The notes beneath the pieces were generated by a model. The model worked only from the letters and a program-made list of their open reading frames with translations, was not told the origin of the DNA and searched no databases. A stretch of 54,849 nt of DNA from Candidatus Rokuibacteriota bacterium (lineage in GTDB: Bacteria > Methylomirabilota > Methylomirabilia > Rokubacteriales > CSP1-6). Positions 1 through 9,126 of this stretch are shown here, piece by piece. The stretch covers positions 1 to 54,849 of the forward strand of contig QHTB01000208.1 of NCBI GenBank assembly GCA_003220615.1, given 5' to 3'. Within the stretch, counting starts at the first letter, position 1, and each line of letters opens with the position of its first letter. The translations under genes and the position numbers were made by a program.

Positions 1-12
1 TACGATCGGCAT
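1..12 (-). CDS. sdhA: Start of succinate dehydrogenase flavoprotein (partial)
   Basis: Only the first four codons (ATG CCG ATC GTA, minus strand) lie in the window. A perfect AAGGAGG ribosome-binding site at 18-24 precedes this ATG by 5 bases and overlaps the stop codon of the upstream sdhC-like gene, so a translationally coupled gene clearly begins here. The identity as SdhA is inferred from the usual sdhC-sdhA order in cytochrome b558-type succinate dehydrogenases; the protein itself cannot be seen. Confidence 0.5.
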
Positions 13-23
13 CGGAGCCTCCT

Positions 24-749
24 TCAGCGGACCCACCCGGCCAGCACGGCAACGGGGACGGAGATGAAGCCGACGAACACAGCCAGCGCGACGCCTCGTG
101 ACAGTGTGCGGAACGTCGATGTCGTCCTGGCGTTGTTCCAACCGAGCGTCTGGAGCAGGCTCCAGACCCCATGATCGAGATGCAGGCACAGGGACACCAT
201 TGCGACGATGTAGAACAAAGACACGTACCACACCGAGAAGCCCGCCACGACGTTGTGGTAGACGGACAGGTCCCTGAACTGGCCGGGCTCCCAGCCGACC
301 ACGCCGCCCGTCAGGTGCAGCAAGTGATAGACGATGAAGAGGACCACGATGACCGCGCTCCAGCGCATGGTGCGCGCCGCGTACGTCGTCGCAATCGACT
401 CCTTGGTGTCGTACCCGTGCGGGCGCGCGGCCCGGCTCATGCGGGTGAGCTGGACGGCGGCGGTGATGTGCAAGGCGACACAGGTCAGGAGGACGATGCG
501 AACGACCCACAGCAGCACGCTGTAGGGAAACAGCGGCTCGCCCATCGTGCGGAGAAAGGCCGCATAGGTATCGATGGCCTGGGCGCCGAGAAAGATTTTG
601 AGATTTCCGAGCATGTGCGCGATGACGAAGCCGACGAGCACGATGCCGGTCACCGCCATCACGACCTTTTTGCCGACCATCGTGCCCCACAACGCGGCGA
701 GCGGATTGCTCGGCCAGACGTTGCGAGGCTTCGCGACTGCGATCGCCAT
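24..749 (-). CDS. sdhC: Succinate dehydrogenase cytochrome b558 subunit
   Basis: The 241-residue membrane protein matches the succinate dehydrogenase/fumarate reductase cytochrome b558 family, which anchors complex II and carries haem to pass electrons to the quinone pool. About five hydrophobic segments are visible, starting near residues 28-50. Membrane histidines stand in HMLGNLK (about 45), ALHITAAVQL (about 93), VYHLLHLTGG (about 142) and VYHN (about 164), the usual haem-ligand pattern. The start has a GAGGAGGAGA ribosome-binding site. The gene is last but one in a minus-strand run poxB-maeA-ndh-fumC-sdhC-sdhA and its stop overlaps the sdhA ribosome-binding site. Confidence 0.9.
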   Translation of the reverse strand: MAIAVAKPRNVWPSNPLAALWGTMVGKKVVMAVTGIVLVGFVIAHMLGNLKIFLGAQAIDTYAAFLRTMGEPLFPYSVLLWVVRIVLLTCVALHITAAVQLTRMSRAARPHGYDTKESIATTYAARTMRWSAVIVVLFIVYHLLHLTGGVVGWEPGQFRDLSVYHNVVAGFSVWYVSLFYIVAMVSLCLHLDHGVWSLLQTLGWNNARTTSTFRTLSRGVALAVFVGFISVPVAVLAGWVR

Positions 750-783
750 GTGTTCTCCTCCTCGTCGAGTCCGTCGACGTGCG

Positions 784-2184
784 TCAGCCGCGCGACGTGA
801 GCGGGTGGACCATATCCTCGGGCCGGACCCAAGCGTCGAACTGCTCGGCAGTCACGAAGCCGAGTCTGAGTGCTGCTTCGCGCAGTGTCAGGTTCTCGCG
901 GTACGCCTTCAGCGAGATCTGTGCGGCCTTCTCGTAGCCGATGTGCGGGTTGAGTGCGGTCACCAGCATGAGAGAGTCGTCGAGATGCTCGCGAATCCGC
1001 TTCGCATTCGGCTCGATGCCGGCCGCGCAGCGATCATTGAACGAGCGTGCGGCCTCGGCCAGGAGTCGGATCGACTCGAGCACGTTGTGCAGGATGACCG
1101 GCTTGTAGACGTTGAGCTGGAAGTTGCCCTGTGAGCCAGCGAAGGCGACCGCGTGATCGTTCCCGAAGACCTGCACGGCGACCATGGTCAGTGCCTCGCA
1201 CTGGGTCGGGTTGATCTTCCCCGGCATGATCGACGAGCCCGGCTCGTTTTCCGGGATGCGCAGCTCGGCGAAGCCGGCACGCGGGCCGCACGCGTACCAG
1301 CGGACGTCGTTCGCGATCTTCATGAGCACGCCGACGAGGGTGCGCAGCGCTGCGCTCACGTCGACCATCGCGTCGTGAGCCGACAACGCCGCGAACTTGT
1401 TGGGCGCCGACACGAACGCCTTGCCGGTCTCATCCGCGATTCTCCGCGCCGCGGTCTCGCCAAACCGGGGGTGCGCGTTCAGTCCGGTGCCGACGGCGGT
1501 GCCGCCGATCGCCAGCGCGCAGACGCCCGGCAGCGTGCGGCAGACCCCGTGCAGCCCTTGATCGAGCTGTGCGACCCAGCCGGAGATGACCTGCCCGAGC
1601 GTGAGCGGAGTCGCGTCCTGCAGGTGAGTCCGGCCCACCATCACGAGCGTGTCGCGCAATGCGCGGATGGCGGGGATCAGGAGGTTGTCGAGCTGTTCGA
1701 CGGTGGCGATGTGCATCGCTGTCGGGAACGTGTCGTTGGACGACTGGCTGTGGTTGACGTCGTCGTTGGGGTGAATCGGCTTTTTCGATCCCATCTGGCC
1801 GCCGGCGATCTGGATCGCGCGGTTGGCGATCACCTCGTTGGCGTTCATGTTCGTCTGCGTTCCCGAGCCGGTCTGGAACACGACGAGCGGGAACTCGTGG
1901 TCGAGGTTCCCATCGATCACGTCCTGCGCGGCGTTCACGATCAGATCGACCTTGTCGGACGGCAGCTGGCCGAGCTCGACATTCGCCAGCGCGGCGCACT
2001 TCTTGAGAATCCCGAGCGCGCGGATCACGGGCCGGTCCCACCGGTAGCGTTCCACGCCGATCGGGAAGTTGCGGTGCGAGCGCTCGGTCTGGGCGCCCCA
2101 CAAGTGATCGGCGGGGACCTCGACCTCACCGAGCGCGTCCTCCTCGATGCGGACCTTATCGTGGTTGCGATCGCCGGTTGGCAT
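784..2184 (-). CDS. fumC: Fumarate hydratase, class II
   Basis: This is an iron-independent fumarase (466 residues) that interconverts fumarate and malate in the TCA cycle. The family signature [15 protein letters not shown], the substrate-site stretch [19 protein letters not shown] and the early [14 protein letters not shown] motif are all present, and the length is normal. I place the start at the ATG at 2184, which has GAGGTG six bases upstream, rather than at the in-frame GTG at 2196. It follows ndh by 15 bases (the ndh stop lies just before the ribosome-binding site) and precedes sdhC by 34 bases, so fumarase is co-transcribed with complex II. Confidence 0.96.
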   Translation of the reverse strand: MPTGDRNHDKVRIEEDALGEVEVPADHLWGAQTERSHRNFPIGVERYRWDRPVIRALGILKKCAALANVELGQLPSDKVDLIVNAAQDVIDGNLDHEFPLVVFQTGSGTQTNMNANEVIANRAIQIAGGQMGSKKPIHPNDDVNHSQSSNDTFPTAMHIATVEQLDNLLIPAIRALRDTLVMVGRTHLQDATPLTLGQVISGWVAQLDQGLHGVCRTLPGVCALAIGGTAVGTGLNAHPRFGETAARRIADETGKAFVSAPNKFAALSAHDAMVDVSAALRTLVGVLMKIANDVRWYACGPRAGFAELRIPENEPGSSIMPGKINPTQCEALTMVAVQVFGNDHAVAFAGSQGNFQLNVYKPVILHNVLESIRLLAEAARSFNDRCAAGIEPNAKRIREHLDDSLMLVTALNPHIGYEKAAQISLKAYRENLTLREAALRLGFVTAEQFDAWVRPEDMVHPLTSRG

Positions 2185-2199
2185 GTTGCACCTCACGGT

Positions 2200-3519
2200 T
2201 TAGAGGTCGCCGGACGCCATCTCCTTGTTGAAATCGAAATCGGTGGCCGCGGAGCCGGTGATGAGTCGAGCTCCGCGATTGAAGGTGAGATCCTCGATGG
2301 CCCACTCGATGAACACGGTGAGCCGACTGCGGAACTGAACGATGTACATCAGGTGGATGAAGGCCCATATGAGCCAGGCGAGCAGGCCGGAGATGTGACG
2401 GCCGAAGATGTTGGCCACCGCGGCCGCCCGGCCGATGACCGCCAGCTCGCCCTTGTCGAAGTATTTGAACGGCGGCAGCGGTTTCGCGCCCTCGACCTTC
2501 CTCACGATCGCCTTTGCGGCATACGTCCCGCCCTGCATGGCGACCTGCGCGAGCCCGGGCAAGGGCTTGCCGTCCGGGCCCGAGGCGAGCGCAAGGTCTC
2601 CGACCACGTAGATGTTCGGGTAGCTCGGAATCGTGAGCTCGGGGGTGACCTTGATGCGTCCACCGCGGTCGGTCTCCGCGCTGGTGCGGTGCGCGAGCGT
2701 GCGTCCGAGCGGTGGCACGGTCACGCCGCCCGCCCAGATGACGGTCTTCGATTCCAGGCGATCAGTCACGCCGTGGCTCTCGACGGTGACGCCGTCGTGA
2801 TCGATGTTCTTCACCATGACGCCCGTCTTGACGCGCACGCCGAGCCTCGCGAGCGATCCGGCGGCCTTCTGCGCGAGATCCTCCGGAAAGGACATCAACA
2901 CCCGCGGCGCGCCATCGAGGAGCACGATCTCGGCGTCCTGCGACCGGATCGATCGGAAATCGTTCTTGAGCGTCTGCCGCGCGATTTCTGCGATCGCGCC
3001 GGCGAGCTCGACGCCGGTGGCGCCGGCGCCGACGATCACGAACCGGAGCCACGCCTGTCGCTCGGCAGGGTCCGTGAGACGCTCGGCCGCCTCGAAGGCG
3101 TAGAGGATCTTGTGCCGGATGTTGGTGGCCTCTTCGATGCTCTTCATGCCCGGCGCCCACTGTTGCCAGACGTCGTGCCCGTAGTACGAGGTCTGGGAGC
3201 CGGCGGCGACGATGAGGGAGTCGTACTCGAAGGCGGCGCCGTCGGCGAGCACGACGCGTTTGCCCGCCGGGTCGATGTCGACGACGTCGCCCATCAGGAC
3301 CCGTGTGTTCTTCTGGCGGCTGAGCACGCTGCGTATCGGCGCGGCGATCTGGCCGGGCGACAGGGAGCCGGTCGCCACCTGGTAGAGCAGCGGCTGGAAG
3401 AGATGGTAGTTGCGTCGATCGATCAGCGTCACGTCGACCGGCGCGGACCTCAGCGCGCGCGCCGCCCGGAGGCCGGCGAAGCCGCCTCCGATGATCACGA
3501 CTCGGTGTCGAGCGGTCAT
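2200..3519 (-). CDS. ndh: Type II NADH:quinone oxidoreductase (NDH-2)
   Basis: This single-subunit, non-proton-pumping NADH dehydrogenase has 439 residues. Two dinucleotide folds are visible: GGGFAG at residues 11-16 for FAD and GAGATGVELAG at 164-174 for NADH. A hydrophobic C-terminal stretch (LLAWLIWAFIHLMYIV) is the usual membrane anchor. An in-frame ATG 51 bases further upstream would overlap maeA by 43 bases; the ATG at 3519 puts the Rossmann motif at the normal distance from the N terminus and leaves an 8-base gap, so I prefer it although its ribosome-binding site is weak. Within this operon it would feed NADH from malate oxidation into the quinone pool beside complex II. Confidence 0.93.
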   Translation of the reverse strand: MTARHRVVIIGGGFAGLRAARALRSAPVDVTLIDRRNYHLFQPLLYQVATGSLSPGQIAAPIRSVLSRQKNTRVLMGDVVDIDPAGKRVVLADGAAFEYDSLIVAAGSQTSYYGHDVWQQWAPGMKSIEEATNIRHKILYAFEAAERLTDPAERQAWLRFVIVGAGATGVELAGAIAEIARQTLKNDFRSIRSQDAEIVLLDGAPRVLMSFPEDLAQKAAGSLARLGVRVKTGVMVKNIDHDGVTVESHGVTDRLESKTVIWAGGVTVPPLGRTLAHRTSAETDRGGRIKVTPELTIPSYPNIYVVGDLALASGPDGKPLPGLAQVAMQGGTYAAKAIVRKVEGAKPLPPFKYFDKGELAVIGRAAAVANIFGRHISGLLAWLIWAFIHLMYIVQFRSRLTVFIEWAIEDLTFNRGARLITGSAATDFDFNKEMASGDL

Positions 3520-3527
3520 GTCCGGCG

Positions 3528-5204
3528 CTACTTTTTCGACGGCGCGAACGACGGATAGGCCGGTGTCCACTGCGTCGCAGTGAGGCGCTCACCAAGCTCG
3601 GCGTCGCTCGTCTTGGGCGCGACGCCATCGCGCTGTGCCTGGCGACCGACGGCGGTGGCGATGTGAGCCGCGACCTCCCGCAGCTGCGGCAATGCCGGCA
3701 GGAGCGAGGCGGACGGGTCCGTGAGGGCAGGCGACTTCTCGCCGAGCGCCCGGGCGGCGGCCAGGATCATCGCGTCCGTCACGCGCCGCGCCCGCGAGGC
3801 GACGACGCCGAGCCCCATCGCCGGGAAGATGTAGATGTTGTTGCACTGCGCGATCGGAATCTGCCGCCCACCGTAGGGGACGGGCGCGAACGGGGAGCCC
3901 GTCGCCACGAGCGCACGGCCGTCCGTCCAGCGAATCAGATCATCGGCCGTCGCCTCCGATTTCGAGGTCGGATTGGACAGCGGGAAGATGATCGGCCGCT
4001 CGACTTTGCGCGCCATCTCGCGAACGATCGATTCGCTGAACGCACCGCGAGCGGTGGACAGACCGATCAGGATCGTCGCATTGATTTTTGCGATCACGCC
4101 AGCGAGCCCGATGCCGTTGCGCGCGGAAGACCACGCGCTCACCCGGTCCTGCGGCTGCGCGTAGACGCGCTGCTCGGCGGTCAGATCGGTGCGTCCCGAG
4201 TGCAGCAGGCCGTCTTTGTCGACGATCCAGAAGCGCCGGCGCGCGTCCTCGTCTGACAATCCAGCGTCACGCATCGCCGCGCGCAGGAAATCGGCGACAC
4301 CGATGCCGGCGGAGCCGGCGCCGAGCATGACGACCTGCTGGTCCTTCAGCGGCCGGCCGGCCACCTGCGCCGCGCCGAGAATCGCGCCGAGGGCCACGGC
4401 CGCCGTGCCTTGAATGTCGTCGTTGAACGTCAACAGCTGATCGCGGTAGCGCTCGAGGATCGGCCGGGCGTGCGGGGTCGCGAAGTCCTCCCACTGCAAG
4501 CACGTGTTCGGGAGCTCTTGCTTGACCGCCTGGACGAACTGGTCGACGAAGTCGAAATATGCCTGACCGGTAACCCGCTCGTGCCGCCAGCCGAGGTATT
4601 CCGGGTCCTTCAGCCGCTCCGCGTTGTTGGTCCCGACGTCCAGGACGATCGGCAACGTCCGCTCGGGGCGGATGCCCCCGACGAGCGTGTAGAGCGACAG
4701 CTTCCCGATCGGGATGCCGAGGCCTCCGGCGCCCTGGTCGCCGATGCCGAGGATCCGCTCGCCATCGGTGACGACGATCACGTCGACCTCTGGGTTGGGA
4801 CGATTTTGCAAGAGCGTCGCAATCGAGTCGCGCAGCGGGTACGAAATGAACAGGCCCCGCGGACGCCGGTAGATGTGGCTGAACTGCTGACATGCCAGCG
4901 CGACGACCGGCGTGTAGACCATGGGCGTCATCTCCTCGATGTGATCGAGGAGCAGCCGGTAGAAGAGGACTTCGTTGGTGTCCTGGAGCGCGCGCAGATA
5001 GATGTGGCGCTCCAGGTCGTCGGTCTTCCGCTGATACGCTTCGTACGCGCGAAGCGATTGTTCCTCGAGCGTCTCGACGTGCGGCGGCAGTAGTCCGTGT
5101 AAGCCGAGAGCCGTCCGTTCCGCGTCCGTGAACGCCGTGTCTTTGTTCAGGCCCTGGCGGTTGAGAAGGTCCATGCCACGCGCGAGGTCTCCGTGTCCTG
5201 TCAT
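3528..5204 (-). CDS. maeA: NAD-dependent malic enzyme
   Basis: The protein catalyses oxidative decarboxylation of malate to pyruvate. At 558 residues it has the long (MaeA/SfcA) architecture rather than the shorter MaeB type. Seen in sequence: the N-terminal malic domain with YTPVVALACQQFSHIYR and PRGLFIS, the conserved FNDDIQGTA metal/substrate stretch, and the NAD fold GAGSAGIGV. The start has AGGAGA seven bases upstream, lying just before the poxB stop 14 bases away. Its product pyruvate is the substrate of the neighbouring poxB product, and NADH goes to ndh downstream, so the operon reads as a malate/pyruvate oxidation unit. NAD preference is inferred from subfamily, not measured. Confidence 0.95.
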   Translation of the reverse strand: MTGHGDLARGMDLLNRQGLNKDTAFTDAERTALGLHGLLPPHVETLEEQSLRAYEAYQRKTDDLERHIYLRALQDTNEVLFYRLLLDHIEEMTPMVYTPVVALACQQFSHIYRRPRGLFISYPLRDSIATLLQNRPNPEVDVIVVTDGERILGIGDQGAGGLGIPIGKLSLYTLVGGIRPERTLPIVLDVGTNNAERLKDPEYLGWRHERVTGQAYFDFVDQFVQAVKQELPNTCLQWEDFATPHARPILERYRDQLLTFNDDIQGTAAVALGAILGAAQVAGRPLKDQQVVMLGAGSAGIGVADFLRAAMRDAGLSDEDARRRFWIVDKDGLLHSGRTDLTAEQRVYAQPQDRVSAWSSARNGIGLAGVIAKINATILIGLSTARGAFSESIVREMARKVERPIIFPLSNPTSKSEATADDLIRWTDGRALVATGSPFAPVPYGGRQIPIAQCNNIYIFPAMGLGVVASRARRVTDAMILAAARALGEKSPALTDPSASLLPALPQLREVAAHIATAVGRQAQRDGVAPKTSDAELGERLTATQWTPAYPSFAPSKK

Positions 5205-5218
5205 CGTCTTCTCCTGCC

Positions 5219-6964
5219 TCAGCGCAGCAATGCCGCGCCAGGAATGTTGCGCAAGTTCGATCGCGCCATCTCGAGCATCTTGCCGACACCGCCGTTAAGG
5301 ACGATCTTCGTGGCCGCCAGCGCGAAGCCCGCCACTTGCTCTCGGCCAATGTGCGGCGGGATCGAGAGCGCATTGGGGTCTGTGACGAGATCCACGAGGG
5401 CGGGGCCCGGTTGGTTCAGTGCGTCCTCGAGCCCCGCGCGGATGTCCTTCGGCTGCTCGATCCGGATGGCGCGGATGCCCGCGGCCTTGGCGATCGCCGC
5501 GTAGTTCACGCTCGCGTGGTCGGTCTCGAAGTCGGGGAGCCCGGAGACGAGCATTTCCAGCTTGACCATCCCGAGCGACGAGTTGTTGAAGGTGACGATC
5601 TTCACCGGCAATCGGTGGAGCGCGACGGTGAGGAGCTCGCCGAGCAGCATCCCGAGACCGCCGTCGCCGGACATCGAGATGACCTGGCGTCCCGGATAGG
5701 CCAGCTGGGCGCCGATCGCGTGCGGCAGCGCGTTGGCCATGGTCCCGTGCAGGAACGAGCCGATGACGCGGCGCCGGCCGTTCGGCGTGATGTAGCGCGC
5801 CGCCCACACGTTGCACATGCCGGTGTCGACGGTGAAGACGGCGTCGTCCGCGGCGAGGTCGTCCAGGATGGCCGCGGCGTACTCGGGGTGGATGGGTACG
5901 TGGTGCTCGATGTCGCGGGTGTAGGCGTCGACAACGTGCTCGAGCGCGCGCGCATGCTCGTGCAGCATGTCGTCGAGGAACGAGCGGTCGGACTTCTGCG
6001 TCACCAGCGGCAGCACGGCACGGAGGGTGGCGCCAACGTCACCATGCACGGCGAGGTCGAGCGGCGTGCGCCGGCCGAGCCGGGCCAGGTCGTGATCGAC
6101 CTGCACCGTGCGGCGCTGCGGCAGGAAGGCGTTGTAGGGAAAGTCGGTGCCGAGCAGGAGCAGCAGGTCGGCCTGATGAGTCGCGTCGTAGCAGGCGCCG
6201 TACCCCAGCAGCCCGCTCATACCCACGTCATACGGGTTGTCGTACTGGATCCACTCCTTGCCGCGCAGCGAGTGGCCGACCGGACTTTGCAGCCTTCCGG
6301 CCAGCGCCATGACCTCGGCGTGGGCGCCCCGCACGCCCGCGCCGCAGAAGAGCGTCACGGTGCGCGCGGCATTAAGACGTTCGGCGAGCTCGCGCACCTG
6401 ATCATGGGCGGGCACCACCGTCCCCCTCACGGTCACGGGCGTGCTCTCGCCGGTGGGACGCTCCGCGGACCGATGGAGCACGTCGCCCGGCATGACCAGC
6501 ACGGAGACGCCGCCGCGGCCGATCGCGTGTTGGATCGCGACGCGTGCCAGGCGTGGCATCTGCGACGCCTGGCTCACCAGCTCGCAGTAGTGACTGCACT
6601 CGACGAAGAGTCGCTCCGGATGAGTCTCCTGGAAGAACGACGTCCCGATCTGCTCCGTCGGGATGTGTGAGGCGATCGCGAGCACGGGCACACCGTCCCG
6701 GTGGGCGTCGTACAGCCCCTGGATCAGGTGCGTGTTCCCTGGCCCACAACTGCCCGCGCAGACGGCGAGCCGGCCGGTGAGATGTGCCTCCGCCGCGGCA
6801 GCGAAGGCGCCCGCCTCCTCGTTGCGGACGTGGATCCATTCGATCCCCTCCGTCCGCCGGATCGCATCGACGAAGGGGTTGAGGCTGTCACCGACGACGC
6901 CGTAGACGCGCGTCACGCCGGCCTGGCGGAGTACTTGGACGAGCTGCTCACCGACCGTGCTCAT
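5219..6964 (-). CDS. poxB: Pyruvate dehydrogenase (quinone) / pyruvate oxidase
   Basis: This thiamine-diphosphate enzyme (581 residues) oxidises pyruvate to acetate and CO2 and passes electrons to quinone. The catalytic Glu of the ThDP site lies in RNEEAGAFAA at about residue 50. The ThDP/Mg motif runs from GDGG at 433 to NN at 460, and the middle FAD-domain part matches PoxB-like proteins. Upstream in-frame codons to 7090 are open, but the ATG at 6964 has a good GAGGAG ribosome-binding site and gives the family N terminus (MSTVGEQL). A related acetolactate synthase is less likely because the C terminus (VAGFALAATKIVL) resembles the PoxB membrane-association tail. It is the first gene of the operon. 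Confidence 0.88.
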   Translation of the reverse strand: MSTVGEQLVQVLRQAGVTRVYGVVGDSLNPFVDAIRRTEGIEWIHVRNEEAGAFAAAAEAHLTGRLAVCAGSCGPGNTHLIQGLYDAHRDGVPVLAIASHIPTEQIGTSFFQETHPERLFVECSHYCELVSQASQMPRLARVAIQHAIGRGGVSVLVMPGDVLHRSAERPTGESTPVTVRGTVVPAHDQVRELAERLNAARTVTLFCGAGVRGAHAEVMALAGRLQSPVGHSLRGKEWIQYDNPYDVGMSGLLGYGACYDATHQADLLLLLGTDFPYNAFLPQRRTVQVDHDLARLGRRTPLDLAVHGDVGATLRAVLPLVTQKSDRSFLDDMLHEHARALEHVVDAYTRDIEHHVPIHPEYAAAILDDLAADDAVFTVDTGMCNVWAARYITPNGRRRVIGSFLHGTMANALPHAIGAQLAYPGRQVISMSGDGGLGMLLGELLTVALHRLPVKIVTFNNSSLGMVKLEMLVSGLPDFETDHASVNYAAIAKAAGIRAIRIEQPKDIRAGLEDALNQPGPALVDLVTDPNALSIPPHIGREQVAGFALAATKIVLNGGVGKMLEMARSNLRNIPGAALLR

Positions 6965-7408
6965 TGGGTTCTCCTCGTGGACCTCGACAGCCACTGCCCT
7001 CGTGATAGCTATTACCCCACAGCCTACAGATGCCGCTGCGGACACGGCCGTTACGCGCAATGTTCTCGTTCTAAATCGCCGGCGTTGCATCCATGCCGAA
7101 CGTCAGGGCGGCGGACGTGGTCAGTAGCGTGGCGCAGCTCTGGATCTCGGTGGTCGGGGCGGGGGCCAGATCACGCTGGGCTGCAAGGAGATCGAGTATG
7201 GCCTGACCGGCGATTCTCAGGCCGTGTTCTCGCGCTCCTCGCGCTTGCCCGACATCGCTCAGACCGATACGGGTGTGGTCCCCGTCGGGGCCCGCGCCGC
7301 GCTCTCCAATTCGACCGTGGCGTCCGAAAGACGCTCGACGTGATCGGCCACGCCGAGCGTCTCCGCATCAGGCCGTCGAGGTCTTAGCTCATACGATGAC
7401 GCTCAGGC
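6965..7408. other. Intergenic region upstream of poxB, no supported gene
   Basis: The 444 bases hold no gene I can support. The part next to poxB (about 6990-7075) is less GC-rich than the surroundings and includes TAATAG/TAGCTA elements on the minus strand, a plausible place for the operon promoter. On the plus strand an open frame of about 70 codons ends at TGA near 7343 and reads like ordinary protein, but it has no good start and no family I recognise; it could be a gene remnant. Confidence 0.4.
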
Positions 7409-8800
7409 CTACGGTGCGCCGGCCAGGGGCAGGGTCAACTGAAAAGTTGCGCCCGGGCCGACGTCGCGCGAGGCCCAAATCTGTCCGCCGTGAGCTTCGA
7501 CGATCGAGCGGCAGATCGAAAGTCCCATGCCCATCCCGCTGGCCTTGGTGGTGTAGAACGCGTCGAACAGGCGGTCCAAACTCTCCGGGCTCAGTCCTGG
7601 GCCGGAATCCTGCACCACGACGACCACCCCACCCACATCTTTCCTGGCGCTGATGAGCAACTTTCGCGAGTCTTCGGGGACGCTGCTCATCGCTTCGACA
7701 GCGTTGATGATCAAGTTGAGGATCACCTGTTGCAGTTGGACTTTATCTCCTTGGATGCGTGGCAGGCCTTCGGCGAGTTGTGTCTGCACCGAGATATTGT
7801 TCTTTACCGCCTCGCCACGCGTCAGTCCAACGACCTCGCGAATCGCTTCATTGATATCGAGGGCATCCTTCCGCGGCGGCGCCTTCTTGATGAGAGCACG
7901 GATCCGGCCGATGACGTCGATGGCTCGATTGCCTTCTCTGACGGCATGACCGAGCGCTTCCCGGACCTCCGCCAGATTCTCGGCGTCCAGCCAGTGCAAA
8001 GCCGCCTCGGTATTGTTGATCCCCGCCGTAATCGGCTGCATGACTTCATGGGAAATCGAGGCCGCCAGTTGCCCCATCGCCGTGACGCGATTGACGTGCG
8101 CGAGTTCCGCCTGCGCTTCGTGCAACGCTTCTGAGGTTTGCCTCAGTTGCCTGGTCCGTTCGTCGACGCGTTTCTCGAGTTCGTCATTGAGATGCTTGAG
8201 TTCGGCCTTGGCTCGCTTGAGCGCGGCGGTCTCGACAACCTCCCAATTCCCGTGTCGCCTGGCGAGGACAAACTGGTGCGTCCGCACGACATCCAAGATT
8301 TGAGGAGCGCCGCACCCCGCAAGGGGGTACGTGCACAGCACCGCGAGGCGCTGATTGCCGATCACTTCGTTGAGACCATCTTCGTAGTCACAGAAGTGAC
8401 TCCAGTCCTTCCTTGTCAGCCAGGTCGTATCCCCGGTCACTCTCATGCCGGCGTAACCTCGGGCGGATACGCTCGCGAGCTTTTCATACCAGCTGCGTGT
8501 CAGTCGCTTGCCATCGAACGAGCCACCCGGGAGAAACCAGTCCCGCGCCGACAAGATTTCTAAACGGGACTCCGCGAGGTGTCGTCCAAGGTCAGGCACC
8601 GCGTCTTTCAGCGCATCTTTCGCTTCCGCGACCGACAACGGCTCTGCGACAATCCAGAGGCAGTACTCCCCGCTGCCCAAACCCGACTTGCAATATGAGA
8701 TCAAGGTGTCGACGAGATCCTCTCTCGTCTCGTAGAAAAAACAAAAGTGCGCACCCCAGGCCACCATGTCACCAACGACGTCGATACCGGTCTTTGCCAT
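7409..8800 (-). CDS. Sensor histidine kinase with MEDS (DcmR-like) sensor domain
   Basis: Residues about 15-190 match the MEDS sensory domain (WGAHFCFFYETRED, YCLWIVAEPL, ARDWFLPGGSFD), which is found with C1/methane-type regulators and binds unknown ligands. A coiled coil follows at about 195-235, then a HisKA dimerisation domain with phospho-accepting His at about 251 (SISHEVMQP) and a HATPase domain with N box (QVILNLIINAVEAM), DSGPGL and GMGMGLSICRSIVEAHGG. There are no membrane segments, so it should be cytoplasmic. The start may be ATG 8800 or GTG 8809; I chose ATG with AGGGGTGAG upstream. No response regulator is adjacent. Its transmitter half is strikingly like those of the kinases at 15.0-20.5, 46.2-48.8 and 49.6-51.3 kb. 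Confidence 0.9.
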   Translation of the reverse strand: MAKTGIDVVGDMVAWGAHFCFFYETREDLVDTLISYCKSGLGSGEYCLWIVAEPLSVAEAKDALKDAVPDLGRHLAESRLEILSARDWFLPGGSFDGKRLTRSWYEKLASVSARGYAGMRVTGDTTWLTRKDWSHFCDYEDGLNEVIGNQRLAVLCTYPLAGCGAPQILDVVRTHQFVLARRHGNWEVVETAALKRAKAELKHLNDELEKRVDERTRQLRQTSEALHEAQAELAHVNRVTAMGQLAASISHEVMQPITAGINNTEAALHWLDAENLAEVREALGHAVREGNRAIDVIGRIRALIKKAPPRKDALDINEAIREVVGLTRGEAVKNNISVQTQLAEGLPRIQGDKVQLQQVILNLIINAVEAMSSVPEDSRKLLISARKDVGGVVVVVQDSGPGLSPESLDRLFDAFYTTKASGMGMGLSICRSIVEAHGGQIWASRDVGPGATFQLTLPLAGAP

Positions 8801-9126
8801 CGGACTCACCCCTTGCTCCTGAACTTCTCGTTTCAGACCCGCATCCTTCCCATGAACGGCGGCGGCCTTGATAGCGCCTCCTTTCGAGGGTGGTCGGCAT
8901 TGTCACGAGTCAGCTCAGCTGTCAATCGATGCGCCGGACTCGCCAGCGACTCGCCACGCGAAAGTGATCAAACGTTTCACCTAATCGGGTCGACCGCAAT
9001 TAGACGAAGGTCGCACTAATTCGTCATGGTCTAATGTCAGACTGGGAAGTCGTGCAGGGTCGTTCTGGGACGGCCGAGCTCAGCCTGTGTGGCAGGACGC
9101 GCATTGTGCCGTGGCGAATGACCTCC
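8801..9126. other. Intergenic region upstream of the MEDS kinase
   Basis: No gene is visible. On the minus strand a TTGACA element lies at 8920-8925, with only a weak -10 (CAATGC) 17 bases further on, so a housekeeping promoter for the kinase is possible but not convincing. About 8960-9040 is clearly more AT-rich than its surroundings and contains the inverted repeat listed separately. Confidence 0.4.
8999..9035. repeat. Inverted repeat ATTAGAC / GTCTAAT
   Basis: ATTAGAC (8999-9005) and GTCTAAT (9029-9035) are perfect inverted repeats. An inner pair, GACGAA (9003-9008) and TTCGTC (9020-9025), is also complementary, so two alternative hairpins share the GAC. It lies in an AT-rich stretch upstream of the MEDS kinase. 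It could be an operator or a relic of a mobile element end; nothing in the sequence decides. Confidence 0.5.

Noticed and set aside
1153-3558. Plus-strand open frame of 801 codons
   Set aside because: It lies opposite fumC and ndh, is rich in Arg, His and Asp, and has no recognisable domain. It is the usual antisense frame of GC-rich genes. The same applies to long antisense frames at 5336-6670, 10402-11754, 27972-30569, 46422-47675 and 51369-52562.
7130-7343. Plus-strand reading of about 70 codons upstream of poxB
   Set aside because: The text looks protein-like but has no ribosome-binding site, no family I recognise, and a stop just upstream. Kept only as a possible remnant.
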